This document shows positions 1 to 5,240 of a stretch of DNA of 5,546 bases, one piece after another. The position numbers and the translations under genes were made by a program. This DNA is from an uncultured Bacteroides sp. Lineage in GTDB: Bacteria; Bacteroidota; Bacteroidia; Bacteroidales; Bacteroidaceae. Positions within the stretch are counted from its first letter, which is position 1; every line of letters begins with the position of its first letter. The notes under the pieces are model-generated. The model was not told the origin of the DNA and made no database searches. It saw only the letters and a list, made by a program, of their open reading frames with translations. The stretch lies in the NCBI RefSeq assembly GCF_902491285.1, contig NZ_CABUHK010000153.1, positions 1 to 5,546 on the forward strand. The letters are read 5' to 3'.

Positions 1-398
1 AGCTTATTAATAACATTGATACACTGCGTCCTATGCCAGCCAAAGTGCTTACCTCCTACATTGCAACATCCGCAAGAAATGCAGCTCTGACTTATATTCG
101 AAATATCAGCCGACGAAAAGAGATTCTTGCCGACGAATTTGATAATAGCAATGTTGATGACGATCATGACTCCGACCCCGAAGTCATCCTGTTAAAATCC
201 GAGGAAATCAACTCTTTCGCAAAAATTTGGGATGAGCTCGACGATAAGACTAAATTTTTGCTCAGTAGCCGATATATTTTAGAAAAGAGCTACGCTGAAA
301 TTGCCAGTGATCTCAATGTAAAACCGGAAAGCGCGCGTATGGCGCTGACTCGCGCAAGGCGGGCCGCTCTGGCACTTTCTAAAAAAAGCCATACATAA
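1..398 (+). CDS. sigma-70 family RNA polymerase sigma factor, 5' partial
   Basis: This gene encodes a two-domain (ECF-like) sigma factor that would direct RNA polymerase to a dedicated promoter set. The first ATG in the window is at 33, but the frame is open back to base 3 and reads LINNIDTLRP just before it. That matches the end of sigma region 2, where a stretch of this kind precedes the TSYIATSARNAALTYIR helix, so the true start lies upstream of the window. Numbering from the ATG at 33, an acidic linker (about residues 34-60, rich in Asp) separates region 2 from region 4 (about 62-115). Region 4 carries a helix-turn-helix in SYAEIASDLNVKPESARMAL followed by a basic helix with RARRAAL, typical of -35 recognition. 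No anti-sigma gene follows; the gene ends 113 bases before a strong terminator. The family assignment is firm; the promoter target cannot be read from the sequence. Confidence 0.87.
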   Translation, partial: LINNIDTLRPMPAKVLTSYIATSARNAALTYIRNISRRKEILADEFDNSNVDDDHDSDPEVILLKSEEINSFAKIWDELDDKTKFLLSSRYILEKSYAEIASDLNVKPESARMALTRARRAALALSKKSHT

Positions 399-510
399 TT
401 TTTTGTTGATATTCCAACATGCCTTTTCTGATTGAAATTGGCAAAATCCGAGCTTGGAAAGTGCTCCTCTCAAAACTTTTATGGAATGCTAATAACGCCG
501 CAGTAATGAC

Positions 511-548
511 AATCGCCCTGCCAGTATTTACGCTGACAGGGCGATTTT
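511..548 (+). terminator. rho-independent terminator after the sigma factor
   Basis: A perfect 10-bp stem (AATCGCCCTG at 511-520 with CAGGGCGATT at 537-546) is extended past one mismatch by three more pairs inside the loop, and the 3' arm runs into a short T tract (TTTTAT). The orientation fits transcripts of the sigma gene. On the minus strand there is no T run after the stem, so it would stop the convergent membrane-protein transcript less efficiently. Confidence 0.85.
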
Positions 549-612
549 ATATGCCATCAAGTTCGGTGCATCATTGCTCTATCACATCAGCGACTCGTAC
601 AAACATTTAACA

Positions 613-999
613 TTACTCAGGTGTATTGCCTTCAGGATCATGGAATTGAATATAGAGCAATTTGAGGCACCAAACCAACTGAATGCCAAAACACCCTGAA
701 GTAACTCCATCGATCTGATAACTGCTAATTTGGGGTGCAAGGTAAGTAACAACCGGAAAGCACACGAAGAAAGCGACAAAATCGAATTTCTTTTCAATTG
801 GCGTTGTTTCCTTGCCAGCGATATAAAAGTTGCGAATTTTCTTTAGCACCCACAAGGAGAATACCCAAATAGCAACTGAGACTGCCGTTCCGTAGTATTC
901 TGGTAATGGATCATAGATTGATATCAGGAGTCCTACAATTGATGTTATAAGGATAACCGAAGTTACCACTTTGGAATGTAGTTGAAGAATTGTGTTCAT
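613..999 (-). CDS. small polytopic membrane protein, unrecognised
   Basis: This encodes a 128-residue protein with no family I recognise. It has four likely membrane helices (about residues 10-29, 37-53, 72-88 and 99-117), a basic loop after the second (KKIRNFYIAGK) and a charged C-terminus (HDPEGNTPE). An ATG at 1021-1023 in the same frame would add eight residues and overlap the preceding gene by 11 bases, but it has no ribosome binding site. The ATG at 997-999 has AGGTGG four bases upstream and starts 13 bases after the preceding stop codon, so I prefer it. The tight spacing implies co-transcription and translational linkage with the secreted protein upstream (1013-1510). By analogy with toxin/immunity or effector/anchor pairs it could be the membrane partner of that protein; this is inference only. 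Confidence 0.72.
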   Translation of the reverse strand: MNTILQLHSKVVTSVILITSIVGLLISIYDPLPEYYGTAVSVAIWVFSLWVLKKIRNFYIAGKETTPIEKKFDFVAFFVCFPVVTYLAPQISSYQIDGVTSGCFGIQLVWCLKLLYIQFHDPEGNTPE

Positions 1000-1003
1000 A
1001 ATG

Positions 1004-1009
1004 CCACCT
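1004..1009 (-). promoter_or_regulatory. ribosome binding site selecting the start at 999
   Basis: AGGTGG on the minus strand lies just inside the gap between the two linked genes, four bases before the ATG at 999. The competing in-frame ATG at 1023 is preceded by ATTCATCCTTC, which has no Shine-Dalgarno match. Confidence 0.5.
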
Positions 1010-1012
1010 GAG

Positions 1013-1510
1013 TTATTTTTCATGAAGGATGAATTCGGAACTATCCTTTAAAGTTGTCGAGTTCTCAGATTCGTACAGCTCATACTTTAAGCAAGACCAT
1101 CGGTCAACAACGACGCGTTTGGAAGGGTCAAGGCTATCCACCTGATATTTAATTTTATCTCGAGCATAAACTTTGTAATAACCTGCTCGATAAGTCGGCG
1201 ATTGAGGAAGTAATCTATCAAGCATGTCCGCTGTAAATTTTGTAACGGTCATATTGCCCCCAGCGTAATATCCTGCAAGTGCACCTATGCCTGTGGTAAC
1301 TACTGCGCGAAACGCTGCTTCCTCAGCGGCATCGGAAGCGCTAACGGTGAAGCACTTTGGCCCTTTGTAGTTAGTGTATTCATACACATAATAATAGCGA
1401 TTATTATTGGGCGTGACGACGCTATCATCGTTATAGACAGCCAACACCGGAGACGAGATTGTCAGACACATGACTACAAACAAGCACATACTCAAAAAAC
1501 GCTTTTTCAT
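1013..1510 (-). CDS. secreted protein with glycine-zipper-like segment, unrecognised
   Basis: This encodes a 165-residue exported protein of unknown function. Residues 1-24 form a classic Sec signal peptide (basic MKKR, hydrophobic core, cleavage predicted after PVLA). The mature part begins with a Tyr-rich stretch (about 39-48). A hydrophobic glycine-rich segment at about 69-85 contains GIGALAGYYAGG, which gives a GxxxGxxxG spacing, the pattern of glycine zippers that pack in or oligomerise at membranes. The C-terminal part is charged; it has one cysteine in its first third (C53) and one later (C140). The start at 1510 is supported by AAAGGGAG six to seven bases upstream. The next gene (613-999) follows 13 bases downstream and encodes a membrane protein. 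A bacteriocin-like or surface-active role is possible from the zipper and the membrane partner, but I do not recognise the family. Its C-terminal part weakly resembles the decayed ORF at 2227-2547. Confidence 0.78.
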   Translation of the reverse strand: MKKRFLSMCLFVVMCLTISSPVLAVYNDDSVVTPNNNRYYYVYEYTNYKGPKCFTVSASDAAEEAAFRAVVTTGIGALAGYYAGGNMTVTKFTADMLDRLLPQSPTYRAGYYKVYARDKIKYQVDSLDPSKRVVVDRWSCLKYELYESENSTTLKDSSEFILHEK

Positions 1511-1537
1511 TATATTCTCCCTTTCAGATATTCATGA

Positions 1538-1565
1538 TTGATATATCGGTTTTTGTTAGGGACAA
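1538..1565 (-). promoter_or_regulatory. candidate promoter for the secreted/membrane protein pair
   Basis: On the minus strand TTGTCC (1565-1560) and TATCAA (1543-1538) are 16 bases apart, each matching four of six consensus positions. Initiation would leave a short leader holding the AAAGGGAG site. A second possible -10, TATTAT at 1584-1579, lacks a good -35. Neither is strong. Confidence 0.25.
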
Positions 1566-1852
1566 ATGGTCTTTAACCATAATAGCCGGTCTTATAGCAA
1601 TTCAATGTTTCTATGCAGCGGAGATTTAATTGTAACCCATCGGTCTCACCTTCACTTCATAAAATCACAACTTCTCTACTTTCATAATATAAAGACAATT
1701 TCCTTGACATTTTGCAACAAAGTATTCTTCTTTCAAGAATATCTAATCCGAAAACAATATAGCTTTATCTGTCAAGAAACTATTAGGTAGCGCGGTTTCT
1801 TGATAAGCCTTTTATGCCTTTTGCTAATATAAGACAACGAAACAGTAAAGGT

Positions 1853-1875
1853 GCAACACCTTTTCACGGTGTAGC
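1853..1875. repeat. short stem-loop next to the long hairpin
   Basis: ACACC (1856-1860) pairs with GGTGT (1868-1872), and after one A/A mismatch GC (1853-1854) pairs with GC (1874-1875), leaving a seven-base loop. It sits immediately before the palindrome TAGCGCTA at 1872-1879, which overlaps its 3' arm, and nine bases before the long hairpin. There is no T tract, so it is unlikely to be a terminator alone. Confidence 0.5.
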
Positions 1876-1883
1876 GCTATAAT

Positions 1884-1942
1884 GCAAAATAAATAGAGGC
1901 CCCGTACTGCAAGATGGCAGCGCGGGGTCTCCGTTTATTTGC
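1884..1942 (-). terminator. long, probably bidirectional terminator stem-loop
   Basis: The core GAGGCCCCG (1896-1904) pairs with CGGGGTCTC (1923-1931) with one G-T wobble. It is continued by CTGC (1907-1910) with GCAG (1917-1920) around a six-base loop. Outside the core, GCAAAATAAA (1884-1893) is nearly complementary to TTTATTTGC (1934-1942), so A/T-rich flanks extend the stem and supply T-rich tails in both directions. It lies about 100 bases downstream of the stop codon at 2044, fitting termination of the minus-strand pair at 2547-2044. No plus-strand gene needs it. Confidence 0.65.
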
Positions 1943-2043
1943 AAAAATGGGGGGCGCGATAAGAAATCCTATGTAAATTCTGTTAGTTAATTATAGCGCT
2001 ATCTTTTGCATTGGAGTTTGAGTTCAAAAAGATGAAAATCTAA

Positions 2044-2223
2044 TTAGGAATCATCTTCGCCATTTTTCCATTGTTTATACCATTTCAATGCAGTACTTCC
2101 ATAAAGGAAGGTTGCCATAAAAAGACCTGCATTATGGAGTCGAAGAGCTGTATAGAAAGTAAATAGTGCTGCGATACCTCCTGTGACTGTAGCCAGTATT
2201 ACACTAAAGTGCTTATTCATCAT
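2044..2223 (-). CDS. 59-residue membrane protein, unrecognised
   Basis: Reading the minus strand from the double ATG at 2223/2220 gives a 59-residue protein beginning MMNKHFSVILATVTGG and ending WYKQWKNGEDDS, closed by TAA. Two hydrophobic segments (about residues 6-28 and 34-48), separated by a short loop containing RLHNAG, predict a hairpin of two membrane helices with a charged C-terminal tail. The start lies three bases after the stop codon of the ORF at 2227-2547, with GGGATG just upstream as a weak ribosome binding site, so translation is probably coupled. The arrangement of an exported-type protein followed by a small membrane protein repeats that at 1510-613. The function is unknown. 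It could be an immunity-like or anchoring partner, or the N-terminal remnant of a longer protein, since the first two helices of the 128-residue protein have a similar layout. Confidence 0.6.
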   Translation of the reverse strand: MMNKHFSVILATVTGGIAALFTFYTALRLHNAGLFMATFLYGSTALKWYKQWKNGEDDS

Positions 2224-2226
2224 TAA

Positions 2227-2547
2227 TCATCCCATAATTTTGTAAGATTGATATGCATCCTGCACTTGTAAGGGATAATCGTAATAGTATGACTGCCCCT
2301 TGTCAAATTCGACCGTTTTTGAACTCGAGTCGATTTGTGCTCGGAGATATCCGTCAACCTCTTCGTAACCCTCATAATATACATAGCGGTAGGTTCTATT
2401 ATAGACTTTACTACTACCTGATGCCTGAGTATGATCTGCTATCAAATCCCTCCCATCTTTCAGTTTTGCTTGATTTATGCCTTTCGTAGATATAAGACGG
2501 TAGAAATTTAAAACTGCAACACGAACCGATATACGAAACAAAAACAA
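2227..2547 (-). pseudogene. probable 5'-truncated gene for a Tyr-rich exported-type protein
   Basis: The open frame gives up to 106 residues, but only from a TTG at 2547 that directly follows an in-frame TGA and ATA codon and has no ribosome binding site. The first 30 residues do not form a signal peptide. From about residue 45 the composition becomes protein-like and very Tyr-rich (YNRTYRYVYYEGYEEVDGY, later SYYYDYP). The segment LRAQIDSSSKTVEFDK (residues 68-83) can be aligned by eye with IKYQVDSLDPSKRVVVDR (120-137) of the secreted protein at 1013-1510. With the membrane-protein gene three bases downstream, it looks like a decayed paralogue that lost its signal peptide. Alternatively it is an intact short gene with a start I cannot recognise. 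The function is unknown. Confidence 0.5.
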
Positions 2548-2726
2548 TATTCAGTAGTTATTACATCTTTTTTGAATATAGCGTCAAAGGAAGAAGTGTA
2601 TTTTGCATTTTACTAATCTGAACTCTACGCGAAGTTGCATTTTGAGATATGTTTGGAGTAATTGCGCTTGATTACACAGAAAATTTGCTGTTGCAGATTG
2701 GGGAAATAGATGTCTTCTAATTATAG

Positions 2727-2733
2727 AAGGAGG
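2727..2733 (+). promoter_or_regulatory. orphan strong Shine-Dalgarno sequence
   Basis: AAGGAGG is a full match to the anti-Shine-Dalgarno, but no ATG, GTG or in-frame TTG follows within the normal 5-12 bases. The frame of the downstream membrane protein (2840-3079) is open through this point and reads protein-like from about 2744. This suggests that the site once served that gene and that its start codon has been lost. Confidence 0.4.
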
Positions 2734-2839
2734 CGTACAGACAAATTTTGTCTTTTTTACCCATAATTATAAAGAGGCAATCATCTATGGCGTTATAGCT
2801 ATCTGCCTGCGAGAGTTTTATGCTAAGCCATATTCAATT

Positions 2840-3079
2840 TTGGAAGAGGAGCAGGATGCTCAGTTTGTCAAGTTTAAGAAGGTTTTTCGGACGATAGGAT
2901 TTATTGTTGTTATTCTTCCGTCGTCTTTGGGCATCATGCTTGGCGATAGTGTATCATTTAGGTATGGCTCCCCGCTCATGGTTCTCTGCTCGTTATACGT
3001 AATTGATGAAGTTTTAGCACTTATCCTTTTCTACAAAACCAAGATGGCCGCCGAGGACGAGAATGAGATTGATAGATAG
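2840..3079 (+). CDS. small membrane protein, probably 5'-damaged
   Basis: From the TTG at 2840 this encodes 79 residues with two likely membrane helices (about 17-34 and 44-65) and a charged tail (TKMAAEDENEIDR). The TTG has no ribosome binding site, and the frame upstream is open to 2672 and clearly protein-like from about 2762. There HNYKEAIIYGVIAICLREF would form a further membrane helix, so the real product is probably about 30 residues longer. The only good ribosome binding site is at 2727-2733, and the codons after it contain no start (AAT TTT GTC at 2744-2752 lies where a start would be expected). The gene is therefore either a pseudogene with a mutated start or is read from an unusual start. 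I do not recognise the family. It stands alone on the plus strand, 165 bases before the next gene. Confidence 0.5.
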   Translation: MEEEQDAQFVKFKKVFRTIGFIVVILPSSLGIMLGDSVSFRYGSPLMVLCSLYVIDEVLALILFYKTKMAAEDENEIDR

Positions 3080-3244
3080 TAGCTCTATTATACGGGTGAT
3101 AAGACGGAACCTGAGCAATCTACGACTTGAAAAATATAAGGAATCAAATTAGCCAAAAGGGGAGGATATTTTAACAAAGCTCGACGCACAAATGATCTAT
3201 GCCTCATCATAACTCAATGACTATTACACAGAAAGGAGACAGAA

Positions 3245-3679
3245 ATGAAACCTATGAACCGACTTCTATCATTCGTTCTCTCTTGCGCAATGGTTATGAT
3301 CCTATGTATTCCAGCGTTCGCTATTAATTTGCTGACAGACGAACCGTTCGACGAACCTTTTGTAATGGATATCGACAACGGCAAGCTCTTTTCCGCAGCA
3401 TCCGAAGACAAAACGGTTGCAATTCTAACCAACGATGACCTGCATTTAATAGATATATCCATCAGCTATGATCCCGCTTGTGACGAGGTCTATCATTGGG
3501 CAATCAGCGATTATCCAGTCGACGAGTTCTCTTATAGTGACAGCTTCTGGAACTCTGTTATTGCGTATGCCGAAAATCACTTTGAGGATTCCGATCTCGT
3601 TCTTTTCACTACGACCATTTATGATACGTCTGACTCGAGTGTAGATGCATCTCTTTCCAGTGAATCCAACCTACGTTAA
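3245..3679 (+). CDS. small acidic secreted protein, unrecognised
   Basis: This encodes a 144-residue exported protein. Residues 1-26 are a Sec signal peptide (MKPMNR, hydrophobic core, cleavage after IPAFA). The mature part is strongly acidic and Ser/Asp-rich, with a tandem DEPFDEPF (32-39), a middle section with alternating hydrophobic residues (HLIDISISYD, then EVYHWAISDYP) and a low-complexity tail (DTSDSSVDASLSSESNLR). The start is set by GAAAGGAG six bases upstream of the ATG; the ATG three codons later has no such site. The S1 protease starts 63 bases after the stop with no terminator between, so the two probably form an operon. It could be a substrate, inhibitor or chaperone-like partner of that protease, or an independent surface protein. 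A TATAAG at 3135-3140 is a possible -10, but its -35 is poor. Confidence 0.78.
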   Translation: MKPMNRLLSFVLSCAMVMILCIPAFAINLLTDEPFDEPFVMDIDNGKLFSAASEDKTVAILTNDDLHLIDISISYDPACDEVYHWAISDYPVDEFSYSDSFWNSVIAYAENHFEDSDLVLFTTTIYDTSDSSVDASLSSESNLR

Positions 3680-3727
3680 CGCCCCGCAAAAGTAACTTTA
3701 GCTCTACAATACTCACATCACAAATTT

Positions 3728-3734
3728 GAAAGGA
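3728..3734 (+). promoter_or_regulatory. ribosome binding site selecting the protease start at 3743
   Basis: GAAAGGA ends eight bases before the ATG at 3743. It overlaps the earlier in-frame ATG at 3734, which therefore cannot be the start. The product begins MKKYLSLIL, a normal signal-peptide N-terminus. Confidence 0.65.
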
Positions 3735-3742
3735 TGGATAAA

Positions 3743-4885
3743 ATGAAAAAGTACTTGTCGCTGATTCTTGCGTTAGGGATTTGCATGAGCATGTGCGTTT
3801 TTCCAGCAGCAGCAATTTCTGCGAATGAGGCAGAAAATGAAGTGCTCACAGAGGACGAATTTACAGAGCTGCTTACTGCTGAGATGTCCAGCAACGAGTT
3901 TGGAGGCCTTTATTATGAAGGAGATACGCTTGTTGTTAATGTTATCGCGTCTCAGAAGGCAACATCTCTCAGGCCCCAGCTTGCTCAAAAGGCACCCGAA
4001 GATATTGACGTGGAATACCGCACAGTCACGTACTCCCTTTCTGAGTTGGAGCGCATAAAGAATTTCCTTACAGGATATATGTCTGATTATAGCATCATGA
4101 TGCTTGATGCAAACGAAATTACGAATCAAGTGGATATTAGTCTAAAAGACTATAGCGACGATAATATTGAATCAATTAAGGCCGCAGTTTTAAGTCACGG
4201 CGGAAAGACGGATTATCTGAATTTTATCGATGACAGCAATAACGTGATTCGTTCGACTGTAGGCTATGAAACAGATAACAACGCTTCGCCTTTCTCGCTT
4301 TACGGTAAAGTTCCTGTTTCCTTTACAGCAAAGGCATCCACTACACAATATCTCACGGGTGGCAAAATCCTTATCGGAAACTACGCTTACACGCTCGGCC
4401 CGGCTCTTTCAGCTTCGAAAGCATATTCAGCGGGACATGGATTTAGCGGAACAGTTGATGTAAAAGATCTTATGGGCACAAAGATTGGAAGTGCTACTAG
4501 CCACCTCGGAAGCGTGTCCGGTGATTGGTCTAAAATCACACCGTATGGCGGCGAATTTTTCCCTGTCGTGGCGAAGGCGACCCCAATCGCTGGAAAACAG
4601 GTTTACATGTTGGGAGCAACATCTGGAGAGACCGTAGGCAAAATTACCAGAACGGGTGTTTCTGTCCAGTTTCCTCCGTATGTGACTCTGACGGATATGT
4701 GCGAAGGAAATTACGAATGCAATCCTGGCGATAGTGGAGCTGGATTATTTGACAGTGGAGCCAAGGATGTCCTCACGGCTTCATCCAACGCAAAGACTTA
4801 TGGAATCCAAAGCTCGGGAAAGTTTAACGAAAAAGGCGAATGGATCGGACCCAGCTATTTTACGCCAATTTCTAATGTATCGTGA
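3743..4885 (+). CDS. secreted S1 family serine protease with prodomain (alpha-lytic/streptogrisin type)
   Basis: This encodes a 380-residue exported endopeptidase precursor. Residues 1-24 are a signal peptide (MKKYLSLILAL to FPAAA). Residues of about 25-185 look like the folding prodomain of alpha-lytic/streptogrisin proteases, with TYSLSELERIKNFL (96-109) and the DANEITNQVDISL strand (122-134). The catalytic domain shows His232 in SAGHG, Asp261 in SGDWSKI and Ser331 in NPGDSGAGLF. The spacings (29 and 70 residues) suit the bacterial short-loop S1 class (27 and 80 in alpha-lytic protease) rather than trypsin. Cys320 and Cys326 just before the Ser loop may form a disulfide. The protein ends at SYFTPISNVS, slightly earlier than relatives, which usually continue with a short C-terminal helix, so a small C-terminal trim is possible. 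It follows the secreted protein gene (3245-3679) and precedes a terminator. The substrate is unknown. Confidence 0.9.
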   Translation: MKKYLSLILALGICMSMCVFPAAAISANEAENEVLTEDEFTELLTAEMSSNEFGGLYYEGDTLVVNVIASQKATSLRPQLAQKAPEDIDVEYRTVTYSLSELERIKNFLTGYMSDYSIMMLDANEITNQVDISLKDYSDDNIESIKAAVLSHGGKTDYLNFIDDSNNVIRSTVGYETDNNASPFSLYGKVPVSFTAKASTTQYLTGGKILIGNYAYTLGPALSASKAYSAGHGFSGTVDVKDLMGTKIGSATSHLGSVSGDWSKITPYGGEFFPVVAKATPIAGKQVYMLGATSGETVGKITRTGVSVQFPPYVTLTDMCEGNYECNPGDSGAGLFDSGAKDVLTASSNAKTYGIQSSGKFNEKGEWIGPSYFTPISNVS

Positions 4886-4976
4886 CAAGAGAAATGCAGG
4901 TAACTAACCTCTAAATTGTCTTGCCGATTGTAAGCTCAGTAAAATACCCATAAGCCATAATCTTAAAAACAGTCTC

Positions 4977-5007
4977 AAGGCCCTACCATATCTGGGTAGG
5001 GCCTTTT
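4977..5007 (+). terminator. rho-independent terminator after the protease
   Basis: A perfect 11-bp stem (AAGGCCCTACC at 4977-4987 with GGTAGGGCCTT at 4995-5005) around a seven-base loop is followed by TTCTGTTC after the terminal Ts. It lies 92 bases after the protease stop and only eleven bases beyond the stop of the minus-strand NlpC/P60 fragment. It may serve both convergent transcripts, and it may originally have belonged to the NlpC/P60 gene. Confidence 0.8.
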
Positions 5008-5015
5008 CTGTTCAA

Positions 5016-5237
5016 CTACTCGCCGTAGTATTGTGGCCTACCGACGGAGGTAAAGCCCTCCTTGCCGGTAATGACCACATTGTTATATCCACTGGCGCAG
5101 TGGATGATGAGCAATTTGCCGTTTGCGCCCCTGCCGCCAACAATGCCCACATGGGAATTATCCGGGTAGAACACCAGGTCGCCGGGCTGAGCGTTCTCCC
5201 AACTGATATCAGTACAGTAGCTGTGCTGCTTGAACAA
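5016..5237 (-). pseudogene. C-terminal fragment of an NlpC/P60 family cell-wall peptidase
   Basis: The minus strand encodes about 73 residues that match the C-terminal half of the NlpC/P60 cysteine peptidase fold: SWENAQPGDLVFYP, then the catalytic-His motif SHVGIVGG, the second polar residue in LIIHCASGYNN, and a conserved-looking end GRPQYYGE before TAG. In this family these residues complete a triad with a Cys in a DCSGF-type motif. That Cys, the N-terminal half of the domain, any signal peptide and any binding repeats are absent. Similarity fades upstream of about KQHSYC (near 5230), the only start is an unsupported TTG at 5237, and the frame meets a stop at 5283-5285. The fragment is also more GC-rich than its surroundings. 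It cannot be an active peptidase and is best read as a remnant left by a deletion or insertion. Confidence 0.75.
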
Positions 5238-5240
5238 ATT

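Larger units (their letters stand above)
1511..2043. other. 533-base gene-free intergenic region with clustered hairpins
   Basis: No credible gene is seen on either strand. The only long open frame (1566-1790, plus) has no ribosome binding site and a composition unlike protein. The region separates two minus-strand units, so it should hold the promoter of the left unit and the terminator of the right one. Its left half is AT-rich and contains a 7-bp perfect inverted repeat (TATTCTT at 1723-1729, AAGAATA at 1735-1741, 5-base spacer). Its right half, 1851-2012, is unusually structured and is described separately. Confidence 0.6.

Noticed and set aside
419..610. 63-residue plus-strand ORF after the sigma factor
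   Set aside because: It runs straight through the terminator hairpin at 511-548, has no ribosome binding site, and its translation shows no domain-like features.
1704..1732. Plus-strand promoter with perfect TTGACA at 1704-1709
   Set aside because: No acceptable -10 box occurs 16-18 bases downstream (CTTCTT at the 17-base position), and no plus-strand gene follows.
1566..1790. 74-residue plus-strand ORF in the intergenic region
   Set aside because: There is no Shine-Dalgarno sequence, the composition is like translated AT-rich DNA (many His, Phe, Ser and Cys residues), and it lies where minus-strand promoter sequence is expected.
1851..1942. CRISPR repeat, tRNA or known riboswitch in the structured intergenic region
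   Set aside because: There is no regularly spaced repeat, no cloverleaf with conserved T-loop, and no riboswitch core that I recognise.
2649..2720. 23-residue plus-strand ORF (MFGVIALDYTENLLLQ...) ending just before the Shine-Dalgarno at 2727
   Set aside because: It could be a leader peptide, but it has no ribosome binding site and no other support, so it is not annotated.
3773..4129. 118-residue minus-strand ORF opposite the protease
   Set aside because: It is the antisense of the signal peptide and prodomain; the plus strand has clear motifs and a ribosome binding site.
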